A stretch of 64,000 bases of DNA from NCBI GenBank assembly GCA_964539025.1, contig CAZIFA010000011.1, forward strand, positions 1 to 64,000. Direction: 5' to 3'. Source of the DNA: Micavibrio_A sp964539025. GTDB taxonomy: Bacteria > Pseudomonadota > Alphaproteobacteria > Micavibrionales > Micavibrionaceae. The translations under genes and the position numbers were made by a program. The notes below the pieces were generated by a model. The model did not search any database, was not told the DNA's origin, and saw only the letters and a list, made by a program, of their open reading frames with translations. Each line of letters begins with the position of its first letter. The stretch's first letter is position 1. Shown one piece after another: positions 15,882-24,917 of this stretch.

Positions 15882-16538
15882 TCAGGAAGATGAGAGCGGC
15901 TTGCCGATCGAGCTTTCGGGGCCAAGAATCTCTTCCATCAGCGGGAAAGAAAAGCTGCGAAGATCCGGATGGCGGTTTTTCAGATCGGCGATCAGGTCAT
16001 ACAAAGTGCGGTTAAATTTCTTAAGGGCTTTATCAAAGTTCCGAATCTTGAATTCTTTAACGTCGTAGTTTGGAAATTGGTCCCGTACTTCGACCAGGAG
16101 CCGGGCGAACAAACCATCCGGCCGGTTATAGCCGTAGATCGACAGAACGATGTTGAGGGCCTGATACAGTTCTTCGTTTAAAGGTGTCCGCGGCTTGCCG
16201 GTATTTGTGACACTTTGCCCGGGCGATGGTTTCGATGGAGAGCTTTTCTTCGCATCGCTCAAAAATGGATGAAACAGGGGGATGGCCTTTTGGTCTGTTA
16301 AACTGAACAAGCTTTCCGCGACGGTGCTACCCACGACATAGGATTGCCTGTTATTTTCATCCTTTTTATCCACCAATTCGATAATAAAGACTTCTTGAAG
16401 ATCGTCGCGGAAGACTGATTTTACAGGCTTCTCGGATAGGTTTATATAGTGCGCGACCTGGACGACAGAGAAGTTCTTGGCGATTTCCTCTCTCGCCTTC
16501 ACTCCACGGAAAAAATCCCGATCATCGTCCTTACTCAT
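15882..16538 (-). CDS. Hypothetical protein downstream of AbiE pair
   Basis: A 218-aa protein not recognised. The N-terminal half contains a beta-rich segment with VFIIELVDKKDENN; a Ser/Pro linker (about 105-120) leads to a helical C-terminal half. It starts 6 bases after the AbiEii stop with GGAG nearby, so it is likely the third gene of the toxin-antitoxin operon. It has no membrane segments. Confidence 0.5.
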   Translation of the reverse strand: MSKDDDRDFFRGVKAREEIAKNFSVVQVAHYINLSEKPVKSVFRDDLQEVFIIELVDKKDENNRQSYVVGSTVAESLFSLTDQKAIPLFHPFLSDAKKSSPSKPSPGQSVTNTGKPRTPLNEELYQALNIVLSIYGYNRPDGLFARLLVEVRDQFPNYDVKEFKIRNFDKALKKFNRTLYDLIADLKNRHPDLRSFSFPLMEEILGPESSIGKPLSSS

Positions 16539-16544
16539 GCGCTC

Positions 16545-17471
16545 CTAAGTCTTTTCTTTAAAATCTTTCAGGGCTTTCTTAAGATCCGCAACGAGCGCCG
16601 CACGACGGTCAGCCGAGAGCAAATCAAGATTCTTTTGTCGCCATAAAACAGCCGGTAATTGATCAACATTTTTCAAGCCGAGCAGCGACCAGTCGGGTGT
16701 TCCTTTTTCGAAACCGATCAGGAATTCCTTGTGGCGCGTCGGCATATCGCCGATTAGAACCTCAATCATTCTTTCCCTGGCCTGCAGCAGATCATCGAGT
16801 TTTACCGGATCTGCCGTCATGCCGGCGAAATTGCGTTCAAATAATTGTCCTATGTCTTTGCGGCGCGCGTTCAGGGTTTCGCTCATGGGCCTGTCATGGC
16901 TGATAAGATAGACGATGAAAGCATCCCGAAGATCGTCTCCGATCCCCTCATTATTCAGCAAATCCCGCACATCGAAGAGATCCCGCGGGTGTTGCCGATC
17001 GAGCGCGGCCACCAGCTTGCCGGCATAGAGATCAGCGAAAGAAACCAGCTGTATCCTGGCATAGCCAAAGCCCTCTTCTACCGCGGCCGATACGTCCCTG
17101 ACTTCCGGTTCAAAAACACATCCCCGTAGCACAGGTGTTACTTCGATCTTTATTTGTACGCCATCTTCGCGCACGAGCAATTTTGTGATCGTGTCTTCCG
17201 TTGACGTCCTTGAAATCGCCGCTTCGGGCAGGCCTTTTTTTATCCTACCTTCGATCCGCTTCATGGCCGCGTCGATTTCAGCCAGAGATTCCGGCCGCGA
17301 CTTAACCGGCAGATATGTGAGATCGATATCGACGGACAGGCGCGGCAGATCCCGGATGAAAAGATTGATGGCCGTTCCGCCTTTTAGACCAAAACACTCC
17401 TCTTCCCCGACAAACGGCAAAATCCGTATGAGCAAGGCGACCTGGCGCCGGTAGTCCTCAGTATAAGCCAT
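16545..17471 (-). CDS. abiEii: AbiEii-type nucleotidyltransferase toxin
   Basis: A 308-aa toxin of a type IV toxin-antitoxin pair. The AbiEii/DUF1814 nucleotidyltransferase fold is clear: GLKGGTAINLFIRDLPRLSVDIDL (about residues 30-52) has the GG and D-x-D metal site, and DLYAGKLVAALDRQHPRDLFDV is the second conserved block. The family adds nucleotides to RNA acceptors and blocks growth. ATG 17471 lies 14 bases inside the antitoxin gene, giving translational coupling. A second, independent copy of the same pair lies at 35648-37434; the two proteins are similar but clearly diverged. Confidence 0.9.
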   Translation of the reverse strand: MAYTEDYRRQVALLIRILPFVGEEECFGLKGGTAINLFIRDLPRLSVDIDLTYLPVKSRPESLAEIDAAMKRIEGRIKKGLPEAAISRTSTEDTITKLLVREDGVQIKIEVTPVLRGCVFEPEVRDVSAAVEEGFGYARIQLVSFADLYAGKLVAALDRQHPRDLFDVRDLLNNEGIGDDLRDAFIVYLISHDRPMSETLNARRKDIGQLFERNFAGMTADPVKLDDLLQARERMIEVLIGDMPTRHKEFLIGFEKGTPDWSLLGLKNVDQLPAVLWRQKNLDLLSADRRAALVADLKKALKDFKEKT

Positions 17472-18264
17472 CAAGATCCTCTGGAACGGTGATCTGATAT
17501 TTATTGTCGAATTTGCCGCCTTCGACAAGTTTTCGTTTTCCAGAGCCGAATTCTATGTCCTTTTTGCTCAGCTGTTTGAGCCAAGCGTGTTTGTGCCGGT
17601 CTGCAAAGAAGAAGAACAGGCGGTTTACCTTCACGCTTTTGCAGGCATTGAGTAGTTTTTGCAGTTTTTTTGGGCTTAGGCTGGACAGCCCTTCCATTAT
17701 CTTATCGACATTGTGAAAATCTGCATCGTTTGGCAACTCATCGAGCAATTCGAGTATGGCACGTTCAGGCGATGAGAGCGTTATGACCCACTCCCATTGT
17801 CCCCATGGCTTGTTTGTTATCAGCTCTTTCGACGTTAAAAACTGTGTCGGCAAATTATCGCCGAACAGTTTTTTATTCGAATGGTAGATAAACTTTTGTT
17901 CTAGAGGCAGTTTGTTGATCCATGCTGGTGGCTGTTTAGGGCCGTATAGATGTATCTCGTTTTGTTTTTGTGACACATAATGAGAATATCCAAGTACCTC
18001 TAGTGCTGTGCCGCCACCGACAACCAATGGCGAATAATCCAATATGGTTTGCAAGGATATAACGACTTGCTGCCATTTTAGCTCGCCGCGGCGCGGTCTT
18101 TGATAGACACTGCGAGTTAGTTGCTCAAGCCAGTTCTTCTCAACGTAGTGGGATCGCAGATTGCCGGCATAGCCTCGCTCGCTCAGCCATACGCTATCGA
18201 CGATCAAGCCTTCGGGCAGATCGTGTAAAAGTTGGTTTAACTTTTGGCCTCTTTGTTCAACCAT
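17458..18264 (-). CDS. abiEi: AbiEi-type antitoxin and autorepressor
   Basis: A 268-aa antitoxin. An N-terminal winged helix (about 1-60, ending VYQRPRRG) precedes the AbiEi C-terminal domain with VVGGGTALEVLGYSHYV, SSPERAILELLDELP and the tail LVEGGKFDNKYQITVPED. Family members neutralise AbiEii and repress their own operon by binding inverted repeats. A palindrome lies just upstream (see 18263-18339). The protein is homologous to the one at 35648 throughout, including the same closing motif. Confidence 0.9.
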   Translation of the reverse strand: MVEQRGQKLNQLLHDLPEGLIVDSVWLSERGYAGNLRSHYVEKNWLEQLTRSVYQRPRRGELKWQQVVISLQTILDYSPLVVGGGTALEVLGYSHYVSQKQNEIHLYGPKQPPAWINKLPLEQKFIYHSNKKLFGDNLPTQFLTSKELITNKPWGQWEWVITLSSPERAILELLDELPNDADFHNVDKIMEGLSSLSPKKLQKLLNACKSVKVNRLFFFFADRHKHAWLKQLSKKDIEFGSGKRKLVEGGKFDNKYQITVPEDLDGLY

Positions 18265-18339
18265 ATTGACTATAATAGCACTTTCTTAAACTAACTGGAA
18301 GTTTAATATTTTCTCTATTTAGTCAATTATATTGACTAT
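18263..18339 (-). promoter_or_regulatory. Operator/promoter of the first AbiE operon
   Basis: An exact palindrome TAGTCAAT-TAT-ATTGACTA occupies 18320-18338. One more half-site, ATATTGACTAT, recurs at 18263-18273 overlapping the abiEi start codon, 66 bases away. The AT-rich DNA between is a likely promoter. Paired repeats around the promoter are what AbiEi autoregulators bind. Confidence 0.6.
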
Positions 18340-18429
18340 GTGGTAAGTTTTATAAACTAGTAGATAAATAGATTATTTAGATTTCTTGTATAAAAAATAT
18401 ATAAATCAATAAGTTATATGGAGAATTAT

Positions 18430-18951
18430 ATGTCTTTTTTCTTTGACGTCAAAACGTCCGACTTTATCTATAAAGGACAGGTTGTGGGAAGCTGGCGCGT
18501 AGAAGAGGGCCGCGGCCGTATCATTCTCAACATTACTTATGATGTGGATGAAGCGGGAAGCGAAATTGTCGAGTTATTATCCCGCGTCGGCTTTGCAATC
18601 AAAGAGCATGGTAAAAAGGACCCTCCACCGGAAGTGCTATGCACTATCGAAACAGAGAAAGAAGATATTGAGGAGAGTGTAGTCGGCGCGCTCCGGACTT
18701 TGGTAGAAGTCACGATCAAGCACGACAATTATCAATGGCGGTTTCATTTAAACGATGCTGATCCTTGGCCTTCCATCGTTCACGGCCATGATTACGATCG
18801 CAGACTAAAGCTCGATGCGTTTACAGGAAAAATTTACGACACCGGCACAAAACAGCATTGTGAAACGCTGAAAAAGAAAAAGCTGGCTTTCATAATTGCA
18901 GAGTTGAAGAAGAATCCTGAATTCAAGCGACGGCTTGAGCCGGGTGTTTAA
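18430..18951 (+). CDS. Hypothetical cytoplasmic protein
   Basis: A 173-aa protein. ATG 18430 is preferred because GGAG lies 6 bases upstream; an ATG 12 bases earlier has no such site. The C-terminal half contains WPSIVHGHDYDRRLKLD and TGKIYDTGTKQH, a conserved-looking block seen in plasmid proteins, but no family name can be given. Its stop overlaps by 4 bases the stop of the convergent gene on the other strand. Confidence 0.5.
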   Translation: MSFFFDVKTSDFIYKGQVVGSWRVEEGRGRIILNITYDVDEAGSEIVELLSRVGFAIKEHGKKDPPPEVLCTIETEKEDIEESVVGALRTLVEVTIKHDNYQWRFHLNDADPWPSIVHGHDYDRRLKLDAFTGKIYDTGTKQHCETLKKKKLAFIIAELKKNPEFKRRLEPGV

Positions 18952-19790
18952 CTAGGCCTTGCCTGCTTTTTGTACTCCGCCAGCAAAAATGAAATGCTGG
19001 TGATGATAAAATCGCAATAGTACCGCGCTTCTTCCGCTGTTGTTGCTACGCCCTCTTTCAAATGCATTCCATGTCGAATACCGCCGCCGTTTGGCGCGGA
19101 TAAATAACCGTGAAGTTCAGTGAGCCATTTCAAGGCCATATCAAGGGATTTGCCACGGTTCTTGTACCGTAGATCTTTGACAAGATCGTTAAAATACTTT
19201 CCTTTAATAGAGTTTTCACCTTCGCCTGTGCCTTGAAACACCGTTGTAACGGACTCAAGCAACCAGAGGAGCTCTTGAACGGCCAGGCGGTGGCGACCTT
19301 CCGACAGCAACTTCTTGGACTCTTCAAAAGAACCTTTGATAAGCGTTTGCACCTCCTCTTCCAGTGTGGGCGGGATCTCCGGCGAGCTGATCGGCCCCAT
19401 GCCCTCCGTGTGAATAAGGTTCGGAGGTTCAATCCTGAAGTGTGTTTCGTGTTTTGCCAGCACATTGTTGATCGTACGCAAGTCCGGTACAGGGATTGGA
19501 TCCGATGGGTCTTTCAGGTCTTCGCAGGCGTCATAAAATGCCTCGATAAACAGGGGCGCATTTTTTGCGGCGTGGTCCATGAAATTTTGCAAATCAGAAT
19601 CCGCCCAGCTGTAGTTTGAACTGCGGTGCGAAGTGAGGCCCGCGGCGCCGGCGAAGTATCGTTTGAAATGTTCCAAAAGACCTTGTTCGCTTCGCGCGAT
19701 CTTGGCAATGAAATCATAGAAATCGTTCACGACCTCCCTTGAAATAGGTCCATGTGAATTAAAACGCCATGAACTTTCAAAAGTGAGCAT
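18948..19790 (-). CDS. Hypothetical protein, helical C-terminal domain
   Basis: A 280-aa protein. ATG 19790 has AGGATTG upstream and is chosen over an upstream TTG. The C-terminal 130 residues are helical, with GIRHGMHLKEG followed by AEEARYYCDFIITSISFLL. That pattern is reminiscent of HEPN-type or abortive-infection-associated helical domains, but no R-x4-6-H motif is unambiguous. Convergent with its right-hand neighbour and divergent from parB. Confidence 0.5.
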   Translation of the reverse strand: MLTFESSWRFNSHGPISREVVNDFYDFIAKIARSEQGLLEHFKRYFAGAAGLTSHRSSNYSWADSDLQNFMDHAAKNAPLFIEAFYDACEDLKDPSDPIPVPDLRTINNVLAKHETHFRIEPPNLIHTEGMGPISSPEIPPTLEEEVQTLIKGSFEESKKLLSEGRHRLAVQELLWLLESVTTVFQGTGEGENSIKGKYFNDLVKDLRYKNRGKSLDMALKWLTELHGYLSAPNGGGIRHGMHLKEGVATTAEEARYYCDFIITSISFLLAEYKKQARPS

Positions 19791-19833
19791 AATCAATCCT
19801 CATAAACTGAAAGAAACTATAGAGACTTGTTTT

Positions 19834-19960
19834 GGGCGTGTCAGCCCCAATCGGGCTGACCAGGCTCAATTCCGCTAAGGCCGCGTGCCACGTCCTAAGC
19901 TCCACCGAACCCCGATAAATCGGGTTTCGGCCCACAAGGGGTAACGATCCTTCACGCGAT
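19834..19960 (+). ncRNA. Structured element E, copy 1 (unknown family)
   Basis: About 125 nt with a predicted multi-branched fold. Closing helix GCGTG (19836-19840) pairs CACGC (19953-19957). Helix 1 is TCAGCCC/GGGCTGA (19841-19847/19853-19859). Helix 2 has arms 19905-19916/19919-19930. Helix 3 is CCC-acaa-GGG (19931-19940). A near-identical tail GTAACGATCCTTCACGCG ends it. A second copy at 29804 keeps the fold while changing the paired bases. It lies upstream of leader A and parB. The strand is inferred from the fold's position relative to plus-strand genes. Confidence 0.55.
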
Positions 19961-20004
19961 CAGGGCGAAGGCCCGGCATTCAAGATTTTTTCAACATCGT
20001 TATT

Positions 20005-20200
20005 GGCCCCCTTCGGGCCCTTTTTCAAGACCCCCCTTCGGGTCGCGTAGCGCGGTGCGCCGGTATCCCCACCCTTCCGCGCTTCGCTTGTGCAGGGCGG
20101 GTGATCCCCCTCCGGCGCGCCGGGTCTTGAAAAATTCCTCCCCGCTTTTGGCTCGCTGCGCGGCCAGTAGGAAAGAAGTGCGGCGCGGTTGTCGCGTTAC
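20005..20200 (+). ncRNA. Structured 5' leader A of parB
   Basis: Nested helices precede parB. A GGCCC/GGGCC hairpin is followed by T5 (20005-20025, terminator-like). The outer helix is exact over 13 pairs (20021-20033/20122-20134). The middle helix is GGTGCGCCGG/CCGGCGCGCC (20054-20063/20112-20121). The inner helix 20068-20075/20094-20101 is capped by the 18-nt loop TCCGCGCTTCGCTTGTGC. Leaders B and C have the same loop and different, still-paired stems. The layout and target genes resemble the proteobacterial radC RNA motif; not tested. Confidence 0.7.
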
Positions 20201-20228
20201 ACTTCAACTCTAAAAAAGGAGCCTACAA

Positions 20229-22004
20229 ATGACTATCCAAACACTGACAATCTCGCAAATTCAGCCTTCCGTTCTGAACCCGCGCAAATTTTTCGATGAT
20301 ACGACCATTGAAGAACTGGCGCAGTCCATCAAGACCGATGGACTATTGCAAAATCTCATTGTCCTGAAACCGAAGGGCAAAGCGAAAAAGCACAATCTAA
20401 TTGCAGGGGAACGCCGTTTCCGCGCTATCTCGCACCTGATTGAGAAAGGCGAAATGGATAAGGATTTTCCTATCAGAGTCGAAATCAAGGAAGGCCTGAC
20501 CAACGATGAAGCCTTGCGGATTGCGACCGTGGAAAACGTCCAACGCGAAAACCTCTCCCCTCTTGAAGAAGCGGATGCACTTGCCGCTTTGGTCAAGAAC
20601 GGCGAGGAACTGGATAATATCGTCGCGCAGACAGGTCTTTCCGTGGCAACCATCCGCCGCCGCCTGACGCTCCTGACTTTGAGCGAAAAGGTGAAAGAAG
20701 CCTTGGCCGAAAAGAAAATCACGCTTGCACAGGCCGAAGCAATTTCTATCGGCAAGCATGAAGATCAGGACGAGGTGCTGGATGATGTTATCGGGGGCTA
20801 TTACACCGCCCCCGATGAAATCAAGGACAAGCTGGTGGGCGAACTGCCGACCCTGTCTATGGCGATTTTCCCCCAAGAGCAATATACGGGAACATTCACC
20901 AAAGACCTTTTGGCCGAGGACGATGCCACTTACTTTGACGATGTTGAGCAGTTTGAAACACTGCAAAAACAGGCGGCAGAGGAAAAAGTGGCCGAATACG
21001 CCCAAACCCATGAATGGGCTGAATTGCAGGAAGGTTACTCTTTCAGCAAATGGCAATATGGCGAAGCGGAAGAAGGCGAGAAAGGCGGCGTTGTCGTATT
21101 TCTTAAGAATTCCGGTGACGTTGAAATCCATGAAGGCCTGATTAAAACCAAGGCGGCGGCATCGACAACAAAAGCCCTGAAAGCCAAGGAGAAGGATTTT
21201 TATCCGACCCCGCTTCGCCGTTACATGGGGATGCACAAGAGTCTGGCGGTTCAGGCCGCTATCCTCGGCAATCCCCGTAAAGCCAAGGAAATTGTCGTCT
21301 GCAATAAGCTGGCGAAGTTTAAGGCGCACGATTGCTTGCAGTATTTCGAGTTGGAAGGTGTCGTCCCCCCTGCCCTCGCCGTTATCAATCAACAAGCGGA
21401 AATCCTGTTATCTGACATGAGCATCCGCCCTGACGAGGATAAGCCAGTCTGGAAAACACTGGGCTATGAATTCAGTGCCGACAAGGAACTGGCGTATGAC
21501 GTTGTCAAAACGCTGACTGATGAACAGCTTGAATCCATCCTCTTGTTCTTGGAGGTTTGCGAATTCGGGCAGGACATGGTGGACAGGCTGGACACACATG
21601 AAGGCAGTTTGTTCAACAAGGTCGCCAAAGACCTCTCGGTTGATATGCGCGATTACTGGCGTCCTGACGATGGTTTCCTGAAACGCCGGAACAAGGTGCA
21701 ACTGCAAGCCTTGATGAACGAGTCCGGCGCATCCGCAAAACTGGCATCCGCCGCCGAGTACAAAAAAGGTGAACTGGTCAAATCCCTGACCAAGTTTTTT
21801 CAAAGCGCGAAGAAGGCCAAAAAGCCGAACGAAACCGACCAGAAAGCCAACGACTGGTTGCCGGAAGCCATGAACTTCCCCGCCATCGACCCCGACCGTA
21901 AAGAGCCGGAAATGGCCGACACGGACGAGGATTTCGAGGATGAAGATGAAGTCTTCGATGAAGAAAGCGAACTGGCCGACGAGGAATATTCCGAAGCAGC
22001 CTAA
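20229..22004 (+). CDS. parB: ParB/Spo0J-family partition protein, long plasmid form
   Basis: A 591-aa protein. The N-terminal ParB nuclease-like domain contains NPRKFFDD and the CTP-binding/arginine patch LIAGERRFRA (residues about 54-63), then VENVQRENLSPLEEADAL and an HTH (about 120-140, IVAQTGLSVATIRRRL). This is followed by a long extension not present in chromosomal ParB, ending in a very acidic tail. AAGGAG precedes the ATG. ParB loads at parS and recruits ParA. It is 8 kb from the parA gene and the parS-like site, an unusual separation. Expression probably depends on leader A. Confidence 0.85.
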   Translation: MTIQTLTISQIQPSVLNPRKFFDDTTIEELAQSIKTDGLLQNLIVLKPKGKAKKHNLIAGERRFRAISHLIEKGEMDKDFPIRVEIKEGLTNDEALRIATVENVQRENLSPLEEADALAALVKNGEELDNIVAQTGLSVATIRRRLTLLTLSEKVKEALAEKKITLAQAEAISIGKHEDQDEVLDDVIGGYYTAPDEIKDKLVGELPTLSMAIFPQEQYTGTFTKDLLAEDDATYFDDVEQFETLQKQAAEEKVAEYAQTHEWAELQEGYSFSKWQYGEAEEGEKGGVVVFLKNSGDVEIHEGLIKTKAAASTTKALKAKEKDFYPTPLRRYMGMHKSLAVQAAILGNPRKAKEIVVCNKLAKFKAHDCLQYFELEGVVPPALAVINQQAEILLSDMSIRPDEDKPVWKTLGYEFSADKELAYDVVKTLTDEQLESILLFLEVCEFGQDMVDRLDTHEGSLFNKVAKDLSVDMRDYWRPDDGFLKRRNKVQLQALMNESGASAKLASAAEYKKGELVKSLTKFFQSAKKAKKPNETDQKANDWLPEAMNFPAIDPDRKEPEMADTDEDFEDEDEVFDEESELADEEYSEAA

Positions 22005-22018
22005 TCCCTATAACCTAA

Positions 22019-22043
22019 GCCATCCGCGATAAGTGCGGATGGC
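22019..22043 (+). terminator. Terminator-like hairpin after parB
   Basis: GCCATCCGC (22019-22027), 7-nt loop, GCGGATGGC (22035-22043): nine exact pairs. There is no long T-run, only ATTTAGATT, so termination is probable rather than certain. It also marks the left edge of the DUF262 insertion. Confidence 0.6.
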
Positions 22044-22052
22044 ATTTAGATA

Positions 22053-24167
22053 TTATGCGCGTCTTTTTTGTTCATGACGGCTTTGTTCTTCTCGTGACAA
22101 TGCCCTTGAAGAGTTTCCTTCCCTTACAAAATAGTCCTCGCGCCCTTCAAATTTTGTGATAACGCTGCGACTGCATTCGGAAACTTTAACAACACATATT
22201 GTCTTACCCTCAATTTCTGCAAAATTTACCTTAATATGTGATAGCAAGTCTGCGCCCAAAAATGTGCGGCAAAGTTGAATAAAATGAAGCTGGAAGCCAT
22301 CTTTATCTTGCTTTTTAAGGGTGTCCATATCGTCTTGAATACCGAGCACATTACCACTGTCATCAACACCAATAATAAGGGTTCCCCCCTTCTCATTCAG
22401 AAAGGCAGCAATAGTTTTTACAACTACGTATTCCAGAGCCGTGTTTTTTTCATTTTTGACCCGGTCAAATCTAAGCGTTGATTTAAACTCGACCAAGTCT
22501 GTTTCACCATTCAGAATGAGTTCATGAATATCTGAATTAGGCTCAGGCGTTCTAGCAAGATCAATTCGACTTTTAAGCTCTTTAAAAATTCTATCTGCTC
22601 TTTTTTTGAGGAAAACGCTGTAATCGTCGCTTTCGATTCCCGATGATGAGTAGTCAATCAAATGTGTATTTAAAGTTTGAGTTATTTTATCATTTTCAAG
22701 GGAAAATTCAGCCATATATTCAGATGGTGCGCGTGCTCTTATTTTTCTCTTATTAAGCCTATCACTTACAAGGGTGATATTCATAAGACTATTTGCGTTG
22801 TCGATCCCGCGCTTCTTTAAATGGTCTTTTGGAAAAAAGTGATGATAATTTTTACTATTCGCCTGTTTTAGCCAGGAGTTATCTAACAAAACTTTGCTGT
22901 TATCTTGGAAATCTTTAGGTTCTTGGGCGGCCAATAGGCACATTATTGCCTTACAATAACTGTTACCTGCCCTAAATTCTGTGTTGATCAGATCTTCTGG
23001 GCTGTTTAGATGAAGTTTTATATCGTCATACTTTGGGCGATCATTATTTAATATCAAATCTATTCTTTTAATATCTTGTGCAAGACTGGATTCTGTTGCG
23101 CTTGAATACCTGTAAGACAGGCATGATTTCCAAAAAAATTCTTCGAGATATCCCCGTTGTGTTCCGTTAGGTTTATCCTTATTTTTGTAAAAGAAATAGC
23201 CGAATGGAACTAATAGGACATCGTATGGTAAAAGTTGTGAAACTGGAATCCCATAGCTCGTTCTGAAATAATCAATACTTTCTTCGATTGCTGAAATTGC
23301 AGAATCCCATGTATCGATAATGTTTTGCTTATCTAAAGCAAGAATGGTTTTTCGTTTGCATTCTTTCGTTGGGCTTAACACAAGCGATAGCAGATTAAGA
23401 ATAATAGTACTGCTTATACCATCATATTTTTTATCAGCTAACTTTTTTGAAAAATCTGACCAATTGTCTTCCATGTCAAAACCTTGACTATCGTCATAGG
23501 TTTTTGCAGACATGATTTCAAAAAGTGTGAGGGTTTGGCCCCCGGTGTTAATGCGAGTGAATACTTCAATTGCAGAATCGATTGATTCTTTGCGTAGCAA
23601 CACGACAGAAAAATCATATGTTTGAAATGTTTGCGCGTATGAATGAATTTTATTCAGATGTTGTGGAAACTTCTTTTGTATTTCTGTCATCTTTTCCATG
23701 AAGTTTAAAACATCGTTCAGTGTTACCCAATCCCCCTCAGGTTGTTCTGATGTAATAACTGGCATATCATCATCATCAATATCCCGTTCAAGATCTACAA
23801 AGATTTGATGGTAGTCTGTGACTTTCTTCTCGCCATCGCGTCTAATCTTAGCACCACAGTATGCCGCGTATAGCGAAGTTATGCGTTGCTGTCCGTCTAG
23901 AACATATTGAACCTTCTGCCCTTCAGGCGTATCTGGAATATCCAAATTTCCAATATTTTTAACATCGGCCATCCTTTCCCCAGTTTGCCAGAGAATAAAA
24001 GTTCCGATTGGATAGCCTTTTAGAATACTATCAAGAAGCTGTGCTGTTTTGTCGATGCTCCAGACAAATTCTCGTTGAAATTTTGGGATTTTTATAATTC
24101 CGTTTTTAATGTCGGAAATTAAATCAGAGTAATGCTTCGAGTCTGGCTTGGGTTGTTGCATATTCAT
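22053..24167 (-). CDS. DUF262-HNH protein fused to AlbA_2 (Schlafen-type) domain
   Basis: A 704-aa three-part protein. Residues about 10-200 form a DUF262 (ParB-like, GmrS-type) domain: IPKFQREFVWS, then VLDGQQRITSL. Around 430-480 is a DUF1524-like HNH region, YHHFFPKDHLKKRGI then SLMNITLVSDRLNKRK. The C-terminal ~190 residues are an AlbA_2 DNA-binding domain: ETDLVEFKSTL, FLNEKGGTLIIGVDDSG, YFVREGNSS. DUF262-DUF1524 proteins include GmrSD-type modification-dependent nucleases. The gene is much more AT-rich than its neighbours and runs opposite to them. It has replaced the front of another gene (see 24224). Confidence 0.8.
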   Translation of the reverse strand: MNMQQPKPDSKHYSDLISDIKNGIIKIPKFQREFVWSIDKTAQLLDSILKGYPIGTFILWQTGERMADVKNIGNLDIPDTPEGQKVQYVLDGQQRITSLYAAYCGAKIRRDGEKKVTDYHQIFVDLERDIDDDDMPVITSEQPEGDWVTLNDVLNFMEKMTEIQKKFPQHLNKIHSYAQTFQTYDFSVVLLRKESIDSAIEVFTRINTGGQTLTLFEIMSAKTYDDSQGFDMEDNWSDFSKKLADKKYDGISSTIILNLLSLVLSPTKECKRKTILALDKQNIIDTWDSAISAIEESIDYFRTSYGIPVSQLLPYDVLLVPFGYFFYKNKDKPNGTQRGYLEEFFWKSCLSYRYSSATESSLAQDIKRIDLILNNDRPKYDDIKLHLNSPEDLINTEFRAGNSYCKAIMCLLAAQEPKDFQDNSKVLLDNSWLKQANSKNYHHFFPKDHLKKRGIDNANSLMNITLVSDRLNKRKIRARAPSEYMAEFSLENDKITQTLNTHLIDYSSSGIESDDYSVFLKKRADRIFKELKSRIDLARTPEPNSDIHELILNGETDLVEFKSTLRFDRVKNEKNTALEYVVVKTIAAFLNEKGGTLIIGVDDSGNVLGIQDDMDTLKKQDKDGFQLHFIQLCRTFLGADLLSHIKVNFAEIEGKTICVVKVSECSRSVITKFEGREDYFVREGNSSRALSREEQSRHEQKRRA

Positions 24168-24223
24168 TTACGATATAAAGAAGGTTGGACGCTTTATAGC
24201 TTTGTATAGTTGTATATACGGAA

Positions 24224-24373
24224 ATGAGATTTTTGGCAATATTGCTAATAGTTTCAGCCATCAGGAACCGCATGAAGAAGCTGGAAGGCGACCAGGACAC
24301 GGATTCCATCCCCGATGGCCATAACAGTCTTTCCATGCGCCCTTCGATGATGATGGATTTTTACAACGGATAA
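24224..24373 (+). pseudogene. 3' remnant of a backbone gene cut by the DUF262 insertion
   Basis: A short open frame ending at 24373 encodes a terminal ~35 residues (MKKLEGDQDTDSIPDGHNSL then SMRPSMMMDFYNG) of ordinary plasmid composition. Upstream it dissolves into the AT-rich insertion DNA near 24240. It is followed by its own terminator. There is no ribosome-binding site or plausible N-terminus, so it is read as a decapitated gene; the parent family was not recognised. Confidence 0.55.
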
Positions 24374-24379
24374 TACGGC

Positions 24380-24412
24380 AAGGGCGGGGTCATCGATTTC
24401 CCCTGCCCTTTT
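24380..24412 (+). terminator. Terminator of the truncated gene
   Basis: AAGGGCGGGG (24380-24389) pairs CCCCTGCCCTT (24400-24410) with one bulged T, followed by TTCTTTT. Supports a former plus-strand gene ending at 24373. Confidence 0.6.
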
Positions 24413-24598
24413 CTTTTGGTCAAGTCCCTTGCCTTTTACTGTGCAATTTACGGGCTTGCCACTTTTTGCAATCAGTTTTTTCCCCGCCTAAAGGCTTCCT
24501 CGCGCAATCCAAAAAACGGATGGCAAAAGCGCGGGCGGACAGCCCGTTTCCCATTTGCACAAGGCAATCACGCTTTGAGCAAAAGAAAGGGAAATACA

Positions 24599-24808
24599 AT
24601 GTCCAATAAACCCACCCATGTTGTATATCACGTTAAAAGCTATCAATCGAATGGCGAAACGAAAGACATCTGGACGCGCATCGGCGCCGCATGGATCCAT
24701 GAGGACGGCGATGGGTTTAACCAGCAACTCGATATGGTTCCGCTTGACGGCCGCATCGTGACACGCCGCGCCAAGGAGAAAGACCCAACGTCCGACGAGG
24801 CGGCATAA
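24599..24808 (+). CDS. Small conserved-looking plasmid protein
   Basis: A 69-aa protein beginning MSNKPTHVVYHVKSYQ with AAAGGG upstream; earlier in-frame codons have no start context. It contains WTRIGAAWIHEDGDGFNQQL and LDGRIVTRRA, a compact beta-rich pattern seen in small proteins of alphaproteobacterial plasmids. Function unknown. It is followed by a strong terminator, so it is monocistronic. The ~185 bases before it hold GC-rich imperfect repeats but no convincing leader fold. Confidence 0.65.
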   Translation: MSNKPTHVVYHVKSYQSNGETKDIWTRIGAAWIHEDGDGFNQQLDMVPLDGRIVTRRAKEKDPTSDEAA

Positions 24809-24822
24809 TCAAAGACCTTTAC

Positions 24823-24857
24823 AAGCCGTCCGGTCTGAAAAGATCGGGCGGCTTTTT
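24823..24857 (+). terminator. Rho-independent terminator
   Basis: AAGCCGTCCGGTC (24823-24835), loop TGAAAA, GATCGGGCGGCTT (24842-24854), then T-run. Nearly the same stem-loop closes the gene ending at 26631. Confidence 0.85.
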
Positions 24858-24917
24858 ATGGGTTTTCGGGCGCGGGATGCGGACGCCCCGCTTCGCGGTG
24901 CGGTGTTGTTTGTCTTA

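Noticed and set aside
24416..24598. Possible 61-codon N-terminal extension of the small gene starting at 24599
   Set aside because: The ribosome-binding site and conserved-looking start are at 24599; the upstream frame is GC-rich leader DNA without a start context.
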